From Apium graveolens (lineage: Eukaryota > Streptophyta > Magnoliopsida > Apiales > Apiaceae), in NCBI RefSeq assembly GCF_009905375.1, contig NC_133649.1:240358198-240422197 (forward strand): a DNA stretch of 64,000 nucleotides. Reading direction: 5' to 3'. The notes beneath the pieces are model-generated. The model was not told where the DNA came from and ran no database searches. It worked only from the letters and a program-made list of their open reading frames with translations. How positions within the stretch are numbered: position 1 is the first letter of the stretch; the number at the start of each line of letters is the position of its first letter. The position numbers and the translations under genes were made by a program. Positions 44,782 through 55,457 of this stretch are shown here, one piece after another.

Positions 44782-46497
44782 CTAGAGCCAATCACCCATA
44801 TATCTAATACCCATGGAACTAGTGTGACCATCGTGCTTCTGCTGCGACAAGCCTTTGGTCAGTGGGTCTGCAATGTTATCATTTGTGTGCACTTTACATA
44901 TGTGTATATCACCCCTTTCATTAATCTCTCGAATAAGGTGAAATCTCCTGAGTATATGTTTAGCCCGGGAGTGTGATCTAGGTTCTTTAGCCTGTGCAAT
45001 GGCTCCATTATTATCGCAGTATAGATCAATGGGACCTGCGATCGATGGAACCACTCCCAAATCGGAAATGAACTTTCGAATCCAAACGGCCTCCTTAGCT
45101 GCTTCACAAGCTGCAATGTACTCAGCCTCCATTGTAGAATCAGCTACTATTTCTTGCTTTGAACTCTTCCAGCTTACAGCACCTCCGTTTAGACAAAACA
45201 CAAAACCAGACTGTGATGCAGTATCATCTCTGTCTGTTTGGAAACTTTCATCAGTGTAACCTTTTACAACGAGTTTCTCTTCTCCTCCATACACCAAGAA
45301 TGAATCTTTAGTTCTTTTCAGGTACTTAAGAATATTCTTAACTGCCGTCCAGTGACCTTCACCCGGATTAGACTGGTATCTGCTCATCATGCTCAAAGCA
45401 TACGAGACATCTGGGCGAGTACATACCATTGCATACATGATAGATCCAATTGCTGAAGCATATGGAACTTTATTCATGTGGTCCTTCTCATCCAATGATT
45501 TCGGACACTGGTCCTTAGAGATCGTTATCCCTTGAGAAACGGGGACATATCCCCTTTTTGCATTTTGCATTCCAAAACGATGCAAAACCTTATCAATGTA
45601 TGTGCTCTGACTTAGACCGATCATCCTTCTAGATCTTTCTCTATAGATCCTCATTCCTAGAATGTAGGATGCCTCTCCTAAGTCTTTAATGGAGAAATTG
45701 CTCCCTAACCAAGTCTTAACAGCCTTTAGAGAAGGTATGTCATTCCCCATTAGTAGTATATCATCAACATATAGTACTATGAATGCCACATAGCTCCCAC
45801 TAACCTTCTTGTAAACACACGGTTCATCTTCATTTTGAACAAAGCCATACTCTGTGACTATTTCATCAAAATGGATATTCCATCTCCTAGAGGATTGTTT
45901 CAATCCATAAATGGATCGACGCAATTTACATACCTTGCCAGCATTCCTTGGATCGACAAAACCCTCAGGTTGTGTCATGTACACATCCTCTTCAAGGCTT
46001 CCATTAAGGAAGGCTGTTTTGACATCCATTTGCCAGATTTCATAATCATGGAATGCTGCAATGGCAAGTAAAATCCTTATAGACTTGACCATAGCCACTG
46101 GTGAGAAAGTTTCATCATAGTCAATACCATGAATTTGTTTGAAACCTTTTGCAACCAGCCTAGCTTTATAGGTCTGAACATTTCCATCCATGCCCTTTTT
46201 CTTCTTAAAAACCCATTTGCACCCTATGGGTTTTACCCCTTCAGGTGGATCAACCAAAGTCCATACTTGGTTTTCGTACATGGAATCTATCTCGGATTTC
46301 ATGGCTTCAAGCCATCTCTTAGAGTCTGGACTGTTCATAGCATCTTGGTATGTGAGAGGCTTATCTTCATCTATGAGCATCAAATCACCACACTGAGTCA
46401 TGAGAAATCCATATCTCTCTGGCTCATGGCGAAATCTACCAGATCTACGAACAACCTGTATTTGTTGAGCATTATCATTATTCTGCTCTTGTTTCAC
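44782..46497 (-). pseudogene. Copia-C reverse transcriptase and RNase H
   Basis: 571 codons in the same frame as gag-integrase, from which it is separated only by the TAA at 46516. RT: GCKWVFKKKKGMDGNVQTYK, YEIWQMDVKTAFLNGSLEED (first Asp), IVLYVDDILLMGND (catalytic pair), SIMYAMVCTRPDVSYALSMM. RNase H: ADSTMEAEYIAACEAAKEAV, DLYCDNNGAIAQAK, KHILRRFHLIREI and NIADPLTKGLS. All catalytic acids I can identify are present. The frame ends at the polypurine tract beside the LTR. Confidence 0.95.
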
Positions 46498-46515
46498 TTC
46501 AGGTTCAATGCTATT

Positions 46516-48648
46516 TTACGGTTCTCGATCTTCATCGAGATCTATAGTTCTCCCACTATTTCTTTTGGAAACAAAATCTCTTTCCATGAAGAGAGCATCT
46601 CGAGCAATAAACACTTTCTGCTTAGAAGGACTATAAAAATAATACGCCTTTGTTTCATTAGGGTATCCTACAAAAATGCACTCTTCGGATTTAGGTCCAA
46701 GCTTGTCAGATTCTTGACGTTTCACAAACGCCTTACATCCCCAAACTTTCATAAAGTTCATGCCTGACCGTTTCTCTTTCCATATCTCATATGGAGTCTT
46801 TTGAACCTTCTTAGTAGGAACACGGTTAAGTGTGAAAGCCGCTGTTTCTAGAGCGTAACCCCAGAAACTAATTGGAAGATCTGCATGACTCATCATCGAT
46901 CGCACCATGTCCAATAAGGTGCGATTTCTCCTCTCTGAAACTCCATTCCATTGAGGTGTTCCCGGTGGAGTGAGTTGTGATACAATACGACACTCTTTCA
47001 AATACTCTCTAAATTCGGTGCTTAAGTATTCACCCCCACGATCGGATCGTAAGATCTTAATACTTGCATCTCCGCCAATTTGCTTCTCTACTTCAACCTT
47101 GTATTCTTTAAATTTTTCAAAAGAATCGAATTTGTTCTTCATAAGATATACATATCCATATCTACTGAAATCATCAGTAAATGTTATGAAGTAGTAGTAG
47201 CCTCCTCTAGCCATTACACGCATTGGGCCACATACATCACTATGTATTAGCTCCAGACGTTTAGTGGCCCTTTGACCCTTACCAGTGAAAGGGGCTTTAG
47301 TCATCTTACCAAGCAAACAAGATTCGCATTCTTGGTATGATTCAAAATCAAACTTATCCAAGTATCCATCCTTATGTAATTTGGATATGCGTTTCTCATT
47401 TATGTGGCCTAGACGACAATGCCAGAGGTATGTTTGATTTGAATCATTCATTTTAAGTCGTTTGTTTTCTATATTACAGACAGGGTTATCTAAATCAAGA
47501 ACATATAAACCATTAAATAAACGCGCAACACCATAGGTTAAATCATTCAAAGCAAAAGAGCAACTGTTGTTCTTTATTGTAAACGAAAAACCTTTCTTGT
47601 CCAAACAAGAAACAGAAATAATGTTTCTGCGAATCGCAGGCACGTAAAAACAGTCTTCTAGTTCTAAAACAAGCCCAGAGGGCATAGATAAATAATAAGT
47701 CCCTACAGCTAAAGCAGCAACTTTTGCTCCATTGCCTACTCTTAGGTCCACTTCTCCCTTAGCCAAAGTTCTACTTCTCTGCAGGCCCTGCACATTTATA
47801 CAAATGTGAGAAGCACATCCAGTATCAAATACCCAAGATGTAGAAATAGATAAATTGACTTCTATAACATAAATACCTGATCCAGAAATCTGAACTGCTT
47901 TCTTTTTCTTCAGATCCTCCAAGTAAATTGGACAGTTTCTTTTCCAGTGACCATCTTTCTTACAGTAGTGACATTCACCCTTGGCCACACCACCTTTAGG
48001 CTTTAAAGCCTGTTTGGGACCTGACTTTGGGTTGGGTGTAGAATCTGATCCAATCTTCTTCTTACCCTTCCATTTGCCCTTCCCTTTGGCCTTACCTTTA
48101 TTTCCCACCATCAGTATGGGAGCAGGTTCAGCTGTCTTCATGTTGGTCTCATATGTTCTCAACATATGCAACAATTCAGTAGGTGTTTTGTCAAATTCAT
48201 TCATATTGTAGTTCACAACAAACTGAGTGAATTTGTTGTTCAAAGAATTCATGATTAGGTCAATACCAGTTTTCGGACCAATCGAGAAACCCAAAGTTTC
48301 AAGGTACTCAATGTAACCAATCATCTTCAGAACATGTGGGCCAACTGGTTCACTCGCCCCTTGTTTGCAATTAAAACGTGATTTACTCGTGTTGAACCTT
48401 TCTTGACGAGTTTGGCTTGCAAACATGCTTTGCAAGTGCTCATTGATAGTATATGCATCCATATGCACATGCTGTCTTTGAAGCTCAGCACTCATAGTTG
48501 CCAATATAAGACATGCAACATCATTTGCATCATTCTCATCCCTTGTGCGTGCTGCTCGTTCATCAACAGTAGCACCCTCAGGAAGGGGGCCTGGAGGAGG
48601 AATATCAATGACATGAAGCTTGCGCTCCTGCCTGAGGACAATCCTCAA
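46516..48648 (-). pseudogene. Copia-C gag, protease and integrase
   Basis: 710 open codons. Gag with a CCHC knuckle (CHYCKKDGHWKRNC, near residue 225); protease (WVFDTGCASHI, DTG site). Then the pre-integrase zinc site (LWHCRLGHINEKRI, CESCLLGKMTK) and the integrase triad SDVCGPM, RSDRGGEY and NGVSERRNRT, all intact. The gag ATG is probably at 48739 (MANNTNTL); its frame breaks before LTGGNNFLDWQRN near 48690, so the real N-terminus is one frameshift away. A single TAA at 46516 ends the piece. Confidence 0.94.
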
Positions 48649-48739
48649 ATTCCTCTGCCAGTCTAGGAAGTTGTTTCCTCCTGTCAGCTTGTCCTTCTCA
48701 AGGACTGAACGTAGATAGTGTGTTTGTGTTGTTTGCCAT
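48649..48739 (-). pseudogene. Copia-C gag N-terminus, frame-broken
   Basis: ATG at 48739 followed by ANNTNTLST, then a stop at about 48698. Coding resumes one frame over with KDKLTGGNNFLDWQRNLRI, which runs into the long ORF. One base has been gained or lost between the two. Confidence 0.75.
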
Positions 48740-50581
48740 TACTCAGTATCTACAATAATAAAAGCGCAAAATAAATATTAGATTGTCTGAGTTAAAATTT
48801 TATGTTCATATGATTATGATATATTCGTAATATATCTCCCACTATTTTTTTTATCAAATTAATAGCCCTAACTATTAATTCGGAAAGTATATCCCATAAA
48901 CCTTTCTAGTGAGCCAAGATTCATATTTCGTCATGTTCTAAGTCAACCACTGGTATCCTTAAAACATGATTATTTAGGTAGACAACAGTTGTCAATTATA
49001 TCATATATAATTCTTGGATAATTTGGTGAACAACAATTGATCTTATCTATCTAATAGATTTTTAACCAAACTCTATGCTTCTAAGTTCATAATAGTTGAA
49101 TATAACCGTTTATATTCACCTTATTATGATGACTCAATTAAGTTAGACCCAATGATACAACGTCCGAATATAACCGTTTATATTCGTCGCATTTCACCAT
49201 GATAGATAGGAGTCCCCTGCCACTGACAGCCCTTCCCCTTATCGATCTAGGATTTAATGAGTGTTCATTCATTGGAAAACATCTGATTAAAACTTAATAT
49301 TTTTACTTAGGGATTTTTAATTTAGAACGATCATTATCCCATCATAAAGAGATTCCCAATTTTTCCTTGAATAAAATACTTCAAATCAATACTCGTCAAT
49401 GGTTTGATTTCCAGGTAGTGGAGGAGTCACATCGGTCTCGCTTAAAACCCACAGCCTTACAAGTTCTATGAACCCGTTGTTGACAAAATCGCCCCATGTC
49501 AGAAATAAAGAAAATTCGTATTTTATTCCGTGTTTCATAAACACGAGAATCTCATGATCGTTTGTTAATTTTAAATCTTGAGTCATTACAGATTTTATCT
49601 TGTTTAAAGGCATGGCATGGGTGATGTATTTAATACATACATGCATCATTAATCTAATTAAAACATGCATTTTCTACTCTACACATACTATTTATACATC
49701 ATATGAAAAGTACGTAAAGTAAACGCGCAATAGTTATGGCCCAATCCTATGTGATCTTTTCAGGCTAATGAAAAGATCAAGGTCAATCTATGGTGTAAAA
49801 ATAACTATTACATATGTCTTCTCTATTGCTTCTATTGTCTCCTTGGCCTCCATAGGATGCCTCATCTTTCCCTTGTCCTTCTTGGATGTTACATTAAGAA
49901 TTATACTAATGAACTTACAAAAGAACTCGAGTTACATTCGAGTAAAACAACTACAAATAGAAAACGACATGCAAGTCGTATTTATTACAAACCAAAAGAA
50001 TAAACCATTACAACTAAGGTCTTAAGGCCATAACTATGCACCATGCTCAAGTAACCATTAAAGAACATGATAGATCATATAAAGATGACATACTATTTAT
50101 CACTTATCATGATCCAATCAAGAATAATAAATAAGTAAAGCATATGTCATAAGCACAAATTAAAAACGAAACCCTAAGCACGCGGATCGACCTCCGCGGT
50201 GAGGTCGCTGGGGGTGTTCGGGGGGGCAGCGAGCCCCCCGATGGCGGAAATTTTTGCAAAATCAAGTATCAGAGTACTAGAAAAACATGTATCAGAATAC
50301 TATTCCAGAAGCATGTATCAGTATACACACGATCCATATCCCAGTTACCAAAAACGTATATCAGTATACATATTTTAAGAGATCGCATACATATGAGTTA
50401 TGGAAGATCTTAAACATACTAGTATCATCATATAGATCATTAACAGATTCATCATATCATTCATATAACATAACTGTTATCATGGTAGACTCCTATAACA
50501 TAACTGTTATCATGGCAGACTCATCACACATGCATACTTGTAAAAATACAGTGAACACGTAACCAAATCAGCCCCTTATAC
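48740..50581 (-). other. Copia-C 5' leader
   Basis: About 1.8 kb without coding signal. It contains a GC-rich patch (about 50178-50250), a tandem duplication of CATAACTGTTATCATGG with its flank (50466-50521, ~29-bp period), repeated ATGTATCAGTATAC-like words (50285-50365), and the self-complementary GAATATAACCGTTTATATTC at about 49097 and 49168. None has a known role. Confidence 0.6.
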
Positions 50582-50585
50582 ACGT

Positions 50586-50598
50586 AGCTCTGATACCA
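50586..50598 (-). other. Copia-C primer binding site (tRNA-Met type)
   Basis: Minus strand ATGGTATCAGAGC one base inside the 5' LTR boundary. Confidence 0.9.
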
Positions 50599-50599
50599 T

Positions 50600-52131
50600 T
50601 GTTGGGTTTCGAAGGCATAAAACGCAGCGGATAAACATAAATAAAACAAAAATTTCGAAACCCAAAAATAGGATCCATGTATAATTATGGGCAGATTATG
50701 GAGATAACGAATCATACCTTTCAAGAGATTAACTTTCACGAACTCAACGGAGATCTTAGCTATCACGCTTTTTGTGTCTACCTCTCGGAGAAACACCTCT
50801 ATGGTTATACACGAGCACCTTCAAGAACGTCTCACGAACTTGACTACGGAATGGATGTACTAGCCTCCTTCTTGACGATCTGAATTGCCTCTGCCTCTCT
50901 TTGCTGCTAGGGTTTTCTTAAAAAACGTACAACCCTCTTTAACCTCTCATTATCTATTTATAATGACTGATTAAAAAGGCCCATAATAGCAAAGCCCAAC
51001 CCTAGTAGGTATTGGATTAAATAATAAAAATGAATTTCTATTATTTAATTAATAACTAAGTCATACTTAATTATTATGGGCAAAAACTTTTCTTTTAATT
51101 CGAATTTATATTATCTCAATTAAGTCTTACTTAATTATAATAAAATTCAAATAATCATCAATTAATTTAAATCCATAATTTAAATTAACTATTCCATTAA
51201 GTGCTCTATTTGTGCGACCCTATAGGCTATTATTTAATTGGCAATAATTTTATTCTCTAATAAAATTATAAACAATGAGCGGTATCTAGTAATACATCAT
51301 TGTTACCCAATTAAACAATAATTAAATCGTGATTAGATAAAACCTTTCGTGATTAATGTTTTTCGTGTAATATAATTCCTTTAACCATACATATTATAGA
51401 TTAAACTCGAGGCATGTATTTAGTCATCCTCTTCAACATTTAATCTGGGTTTACTTGATCCATGAGTAGATTATCGAGACAAATCATTATTTGAGCATGG
51501 CCATGCTTTTATAATCTCACTCAATCAAGAGGCCAATAATATCTCTCCTAATTATAGGAGGGTTAAATCCTTTATCTATCATTCATATTTCTCATACGAC
51601 TCATGATATACCCGATGTCCAGTTTTATCATTACCCGATCAAAAGTAACTTTTAATGTAGTCAAAGTATATTAATCCTCGTATAGAAATATAATGATTTC
51701 AAGTCAAAGGATCGTTACACCATTATCACTGTGAGTCTTTCTTATGACTTTATTAAACATGAAGAATCTCACTGTGGGTCTGTCCAGTACCATGTACTCT
51801 CACATGTACCTATGTATTGACTTTAGTATCCCCATACTTATAACCAATGAGATGTGGTTATCTTGTCAAATATCATACTAGTCTATCTATGTATTATTAT
51901 TGTCCTATATAATAATACTCGACTAGGGACCTTTAAGAATATGATATATTATATAATCTCAAGTTCAAGTCATGTACTTAAACTATACAATTTGTATCAT
52001 GATTCTAAGGACATTTATCATGCTAACAAAATATCGCAGTAATTAAGGTCATAATAAATACATTTATTGAATGATCAACTGACATAAAGATAAAAGAATA
52101 ATGTATTGCCTCTAGGGCACCTACACTAACA
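50600..52131 (-). repeat. Copia-C 5' LTR
   Basis: 1532 bp, TGTTGGGTTTCG to CACTAACA, followed by GGCAC. Confidence 0.96.
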
Positions 52132-52557
52132 GGCACATTGTGACAAAAAGTAGAGAATCAACCTCCGGGAGTTTGGAGGAAGTTGGCAAGGGATAATGCC
52201 CACATCAGCTAGCAAAATTGGAATAGAAGGATGAAAAGTGAGTCTGATACCTACCCTAAAAGTGTCCCTAAAGACACATAAGGAGTCCTTCCAGTGGCAG
52301 GCCCTGTCAGCTGGACCTCCGGGAACCCGCTTGTACGGCTCCTTAATCTTGAAGAAAGATTTCATTTTGTCCAACTCCTTTGGATCCCGAAAAATGTTGA
52401 CATGATCAAATGCGTCTAGATGGGCATTGGATGGATACTCGTCCCCTCGGATATTGATCATATCAATTAATGAATTATACTTTGATCGAATGGGGAATTC
52501 ATTCGACTTCTTGGCCACGTTCATCTTGGCCAAACGGGCTAATTTCTTATCCGCCAT
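52132..52557 (-). pseudogene. Tat antisense gene, first coding exon (N-terminal part)
   Basis: It begins at ATG 52557, directly after a splice-acceptor-like TTCTTCCTTAG. It encodes ADKKLARLAKMNVAKKSNEF and, later, FRDTFRVGIRLTFHPSIPIL and PCQLPPNSRRLILYF. The second half resembles the plant 'putative gypsy-type transposon' family (I believe Pfam PF04195). The exon is cut at 52132 by copia-C and continues in frame at 43231 and then 29774. This strand is opposite to Tat gag-pol. It matches antisense ORFs known between integrase and the 3' LTR of some Tat elements; the protein's role is unknown. Confidence 0.82.
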
Positions 52558-52651
52558 CTAAGGAAGAAGAAAAGAAAACAGTTTTTAGACACAAACTTTA
52601 TACGTAAAGAGTGCATAAAAATGAATAAAGTAAAGGAAGTATCTTTATTAC
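52558..52651 (-). other. Putative 5'UTR intron of Tat antisense gene
   Basis: 94 nt, TTTCAG|GTAATAAAG at the donor (52651) and CTTCTTCCTTAG|ATG at the acceptor (52558), with a T-rich stretch before the AG. It would place the start codon at the first base of the next exon. Confidence 0.6.
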
Positions 52652-52802
52652 CTGAAATAATGACTGATCTTCTAGAAAGAAAGCTTCGTGGAACTAGAAC
52701 TCTGACTTACAGTAATCCTTAAGCCTCCAAGATTTTTGAGAGAAGAAGAGAGGAATAAAATTGAGAAATGAGAAGTGAGGATTGGAAAACTCCACTCACT
52801 CC

Positions 52803-52811
52803 TTTATATAT
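52803..52811 (-). promoter_or_regulatory. TATA box of Tat antisense gene
   Basis: Minus strand ATATATAAAGG about 250 bp upstream of ATG 52557. Transcription starting about 30 bases downstream would give a short first exon ending at the donor at 52652. The neighbouring sequence has no competing gene. Confidence 0.55.
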
Positions 52812-52925
52812 GTAGAAGAGGGAAGACAAAGGGACAAAAAGCCCAATAAGTTGGAAGCCCAAAGAAAAAGCCCAAAATCTGGAACATTCCAGAATATTCC
52901 CAGGCATTCTGAAAAAATCTAGAGG

Positions 52926-52926
<1 letters not shown>

Positions 52927-52967
<41 letters not shown>
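52927..52967. repeat. (AT)n microsatellite
   Basis: About 20 uninterrupted AT dinucleotides between the antisense promoter and the 105-bp array of Tat. Confidence 0.97.
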
Positions 52968-52969
<2 letters not shown>

Positions 52970-53175
52970 AAGTTGAATTTGGAAAAGGCCCAAATCACGG
53001 CCCAAATCCAATTTGAATTTTGAAAAGACCTAATTAAAGGTTCAATAAGGAAAAAGACCAGGCCCAAATCCAAATTGGATTAGGAAAAGCCCAATAGAAT
53101 CAAACCATCAAAAAGACCAGGATTGAGGCCATATTTGAGGTTGTGAATCCTGTTCAAAATCTTTCGAACGGGAGC

Positions 53176-53750
53176 CAGAAAAACACCCATCAGATAGACC
53201 AGGATTTAGGTCGAAATCCTGGTCGTGAATCAAGCTCGAAATCTTTCAAACAGGGTCCAAAAAAGGGTCATGAATTTTGACCAAGACCCAGGTCGTAAAT
53301 TCGACTAGGATCCAGGTCGAAATCCTGGTCGTGAATCCTAGTCAAAGTTTCACGAACATGAGTCAAAAGGTTGCATGAATCTCGACCAAGACCTAGGTCG
53401 TAAACTCGACTAGGATCCAGGTCAAAACCCTGGTCGTGAATCCTAGTCGAAGTTTCACGAACAAGAGTCAAAAGGTGGCATGAATTTCGACCAAGACCCG
53501 GGTCGTAAACTCGGCTAGGATCTAGGTCGAAATCCTGGTCGTGAATCCTAGTTGAAGTTTCACAAATACGAATCATGTGGCGGCCAAAATTTCGACCTGG
53601 ATCCAGGTCTTTAACTCGACTAGGATCCGGGTCAAAATCCTGGTTCTGAATCCTAGTCGAAATTGTTCGATCAGGGCTCAAGAGCTAGCCCAAAATTTGA
53701 CTAGGATCCATGTCAAAATTTCGACTAGGATCCTGGTCAAAAAAGGGCTA
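53176..53750. repeat. 105-bp tandem repeat in Tat 3' region (about 5 units)
   Basis: Unit starts at 53281, 53386, 53491, 53596 and 53701 are exactly 105 bp apart; a degenerate unit precedes them. Each unit contains CGACTAGGATCCAGG facing CCTGG and AATCCTAGTCGA, an inverted repeat that could form a hairpin. 105 is a multiple of three, so an ORF (53268-53681, minus) repeats every 35 residues, but it has no other sign of being a gene. Tandem arrays in this part of Tat/Ogre elements are known sources of satellites. Confidence 0.93.
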
Positions 53751-54107
53751 AAAATTTCAGAAAAATTCCTAAAAATCGTAATACTCTGGAAAATTAGAAA
53801 ATAATTATTAAAAAATTATTTTTGATAAAATAGTCTTGAAATATTAAAAATATATACATGTGGGTGTCATAATATTTTTTGAAAATTAGGAAAAAATCCC
53901 AGAAATTAAGGGAAAATTCCTAAAAAAACCAGGAATTCCCAAAAAAGGAAAAGGTAAGGAAAATAATAGGGAAGTTCTAAAACAACCCTGTAGCCGTGTG
54001 CAAGGCAAATCGTTGTAATTGTGTAGTCGATCCACACTTTACGCAAAAATGATACCCTGTAAGGGAACAAATGAACTTAACTTCTTCAAAATCTTTTGCA
54101 ATTTCCC
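53751..54107 (+). other. Tat 3' untranslated region
   Basis: AT-rich noncoding sequence between the 105-bp array and the polypurine tract. Nothing else recognised. Confidence 0.6.
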
Positions 54108-54124
54108 AGAAGTTGGGGGGTAAA
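54108..54124 (+). other. Tat polypurine tract
   Basis: AGAAGTTGGGGGGTAAA immediately before the TATTATGGGCC start of the 3' LTR, a form typical of Tat elements. Confidence 0.85.
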
Positions 54125-54636
54125 TATTATGGGCCTAAAAATAAGCCTAGGAATATAATTAATTTTAAATCAATTAGACCTGATACGGTCCAATAACGAA
54201 GCCCAATTAGAAAGGGCCCAAAACCCTGAATATTAATTAATTTCATAAATAATTAATAAAGGAGAAATCAACTATTAAGATGAGTCCCAGTGAGGATATA
54301 AATCCTTGTAGATTAGCCTCCAAGGGACCTAAAATGATAAGGAATCAGTTTCTTGCTTCCTAGGACACCAAAGTCCGTTCTAGTTCTGGGACTTGCCTAT
54401 CAAGTCTCCTAGATCTAGTCCAATTCAAGGACTCTCAACACCTATATAAGGGGTCTCACCCCCATAAATCAGAACTACATTTTTGACTTGATCTTTGGTA
54501 AACAGCAAGGTACATAGGCATCTTGTTAAGGCAGATCGAGTCACGAGACACAAGAGCAGTCAAATCGAGCCTCAAAGCTCATGAACTCTAGTAATAAATA
54601 CAACAATTAATATACCCTAGTTTTTAATCCATAACA
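54125..54636 (+). repeat. Tat 3' LTR
   Basis: About 512 bp, TATTATGGGCC (first dinucleotide TA, not TG) to CCATAACA. It contains CTATATAAGG at about 54442-54451, a likely TATA box. Its end is fixed by the SIRE-b coding frame, which resumes at 54637. The partner LTR is off-window, so the length rests on that inference. Confidence 0.75.
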
Positions 54637-54773
54637 GCTAGCTCTAGATGAAGAGGTCTCATTGGTGTCTTGATGTGTGACTGAGTTTTGATTAAAAAAA
54701 CTCCCCCTGAGTTTGTGGATCTTTGACTTAATGATGGGGTTCTTGCTGTAAGTGATCTATTTTGACTCTCAGC
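54637..54773 (-). pseudogene. SIRE-b integrase-RT linker, cut by Tat
   Basis: The minus strand decodes GSFFNQNSVTHQDTNETSSS right up to the boundary, a Ser/Thr/Asn-rich linker as found between integrase and RT in SIRE elements. GCTAG at 54637-54641 is the presumed target copy. Confidence 0.7.
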
Positions 54774-55457
54774 TTATCTTATTGTTCCGACGGATGATGC
54801 ACTTTGTATCTCGACGAATGAAGCTGATTGTCTACCGACTGATGAAGCATTATATAACTCGACGGATGTTGAGTTATGTGCTTCATTAGGTATAGATTTT
54901 TCTGTATTGTCCTTAGCCACTATTTCTTGATCATTTTCATCATCACTGTCATCACTAACCATCTCAACATAATCGAATTTGAGGCTTTCATGGAAATCTC
55001 CATCTTGCAGTCCTTCAATCTTTTTATCATCAAACTCAATATATACAGATTCCATAACAATGTTGGTTCTTATATTGTAGACTCTATATGCTTTTCCCAC
55101 AGCATATCCAACAAAAATTCCTTCATCTGCTTTGGCATCAAACTTTCCATGTTGATAAGTTTGATTCCTTAAGATATACCATTTACAGCCAAAGACATGT
55201 AAGAAATTTGGAGTTGGATTCCTATTCTTGAACAATTGGTAGGGTGTCATGCACTTTTCTTGATTAACCAAAGAAATATTCTGAGTGTAGCATGCAGTAT
55301 TCACAGCTTCAGCTCAAAAATATGTTGGTAATTTTGATTCTTCTAGCATTGTTCTTGCAGCTTCAATAAGAGATCTTTTTATCCTTTCCACCACTCCATT
55401 TTGTTGTGGAGTTCTAGCTGCAGAAAACTCATGCATAATACCATTTTATTCACAAAA
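54774..55457 (-). pseudogene. SIRE-b integrase C-terminal part
   Basis: It includes the catalytic Glu segment QQNGVVERIKRSLIE (about 55385-55405), CYTQNISLVNQEKCMTPYQL, LHVFGCKWYILRNQTYQHGK and KADEGIFVGYAVGKAYRVYN. An acidic linker follows, with a duplicated ASSVG/ASFVE tail. Stops interrupt it near 55448 and 55314. Confidence 0.85.

Larger units (their letters stand above)
43237..52131 (-). mobile_element. Copia-C: nearly intact Ty1/copia retrotransposon with TSD
   Basis: 8.9 kb on the minus strand, flanked by GGCAC (43232-43236 and 52132-52136). LTRs are 43237-44767 and 50600-52131. It has a tRNA-Met primer site, one long gag-pol frame with a single stop, and a polypurine tract at 44768. 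About 29 LTR differences are visible by eye (roughly 98% identity). The pol motifs and gag resemble Tork/Angela-type copia, but I cannot fix the lineage. Confidence 0.95.
25335..54636 (+). mobile_element. Tat-lineage Ty3/gypsy element, right portion, split by three later insertions
   Basis: Plus-strand element made of 25335-29779, 43157-43236 and 52132-54636, with SIRE-a, Tekay and copia-C inserted. It retains the RT end, RNase H, a second archaeal-type RNase H, integrase, an antisense gene, a 105-bp tandem array, a polypurine tract and a 3' LTR. The extra RNase H and the antisense ORF are marks of the Tat (Retand/Ogre) clade. The 5' LTR, gag, protease and most of RT must lie left of the window. 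It is inserted in SIRE-b at 54637. Confidence 0.88.

Noticed and set aside
46129..46767. 212-codon ORF on the plus strand
   Set aside because: Shadow of copia-C pol on the other strand; it spans the pol stop and has no domain.
53268..53681. ORF with 35-residue repeats
   Set aside because: The open frame follows from a 105-bp repeat period. No start context or conserved family; the array lies in a retroelement 3' region.
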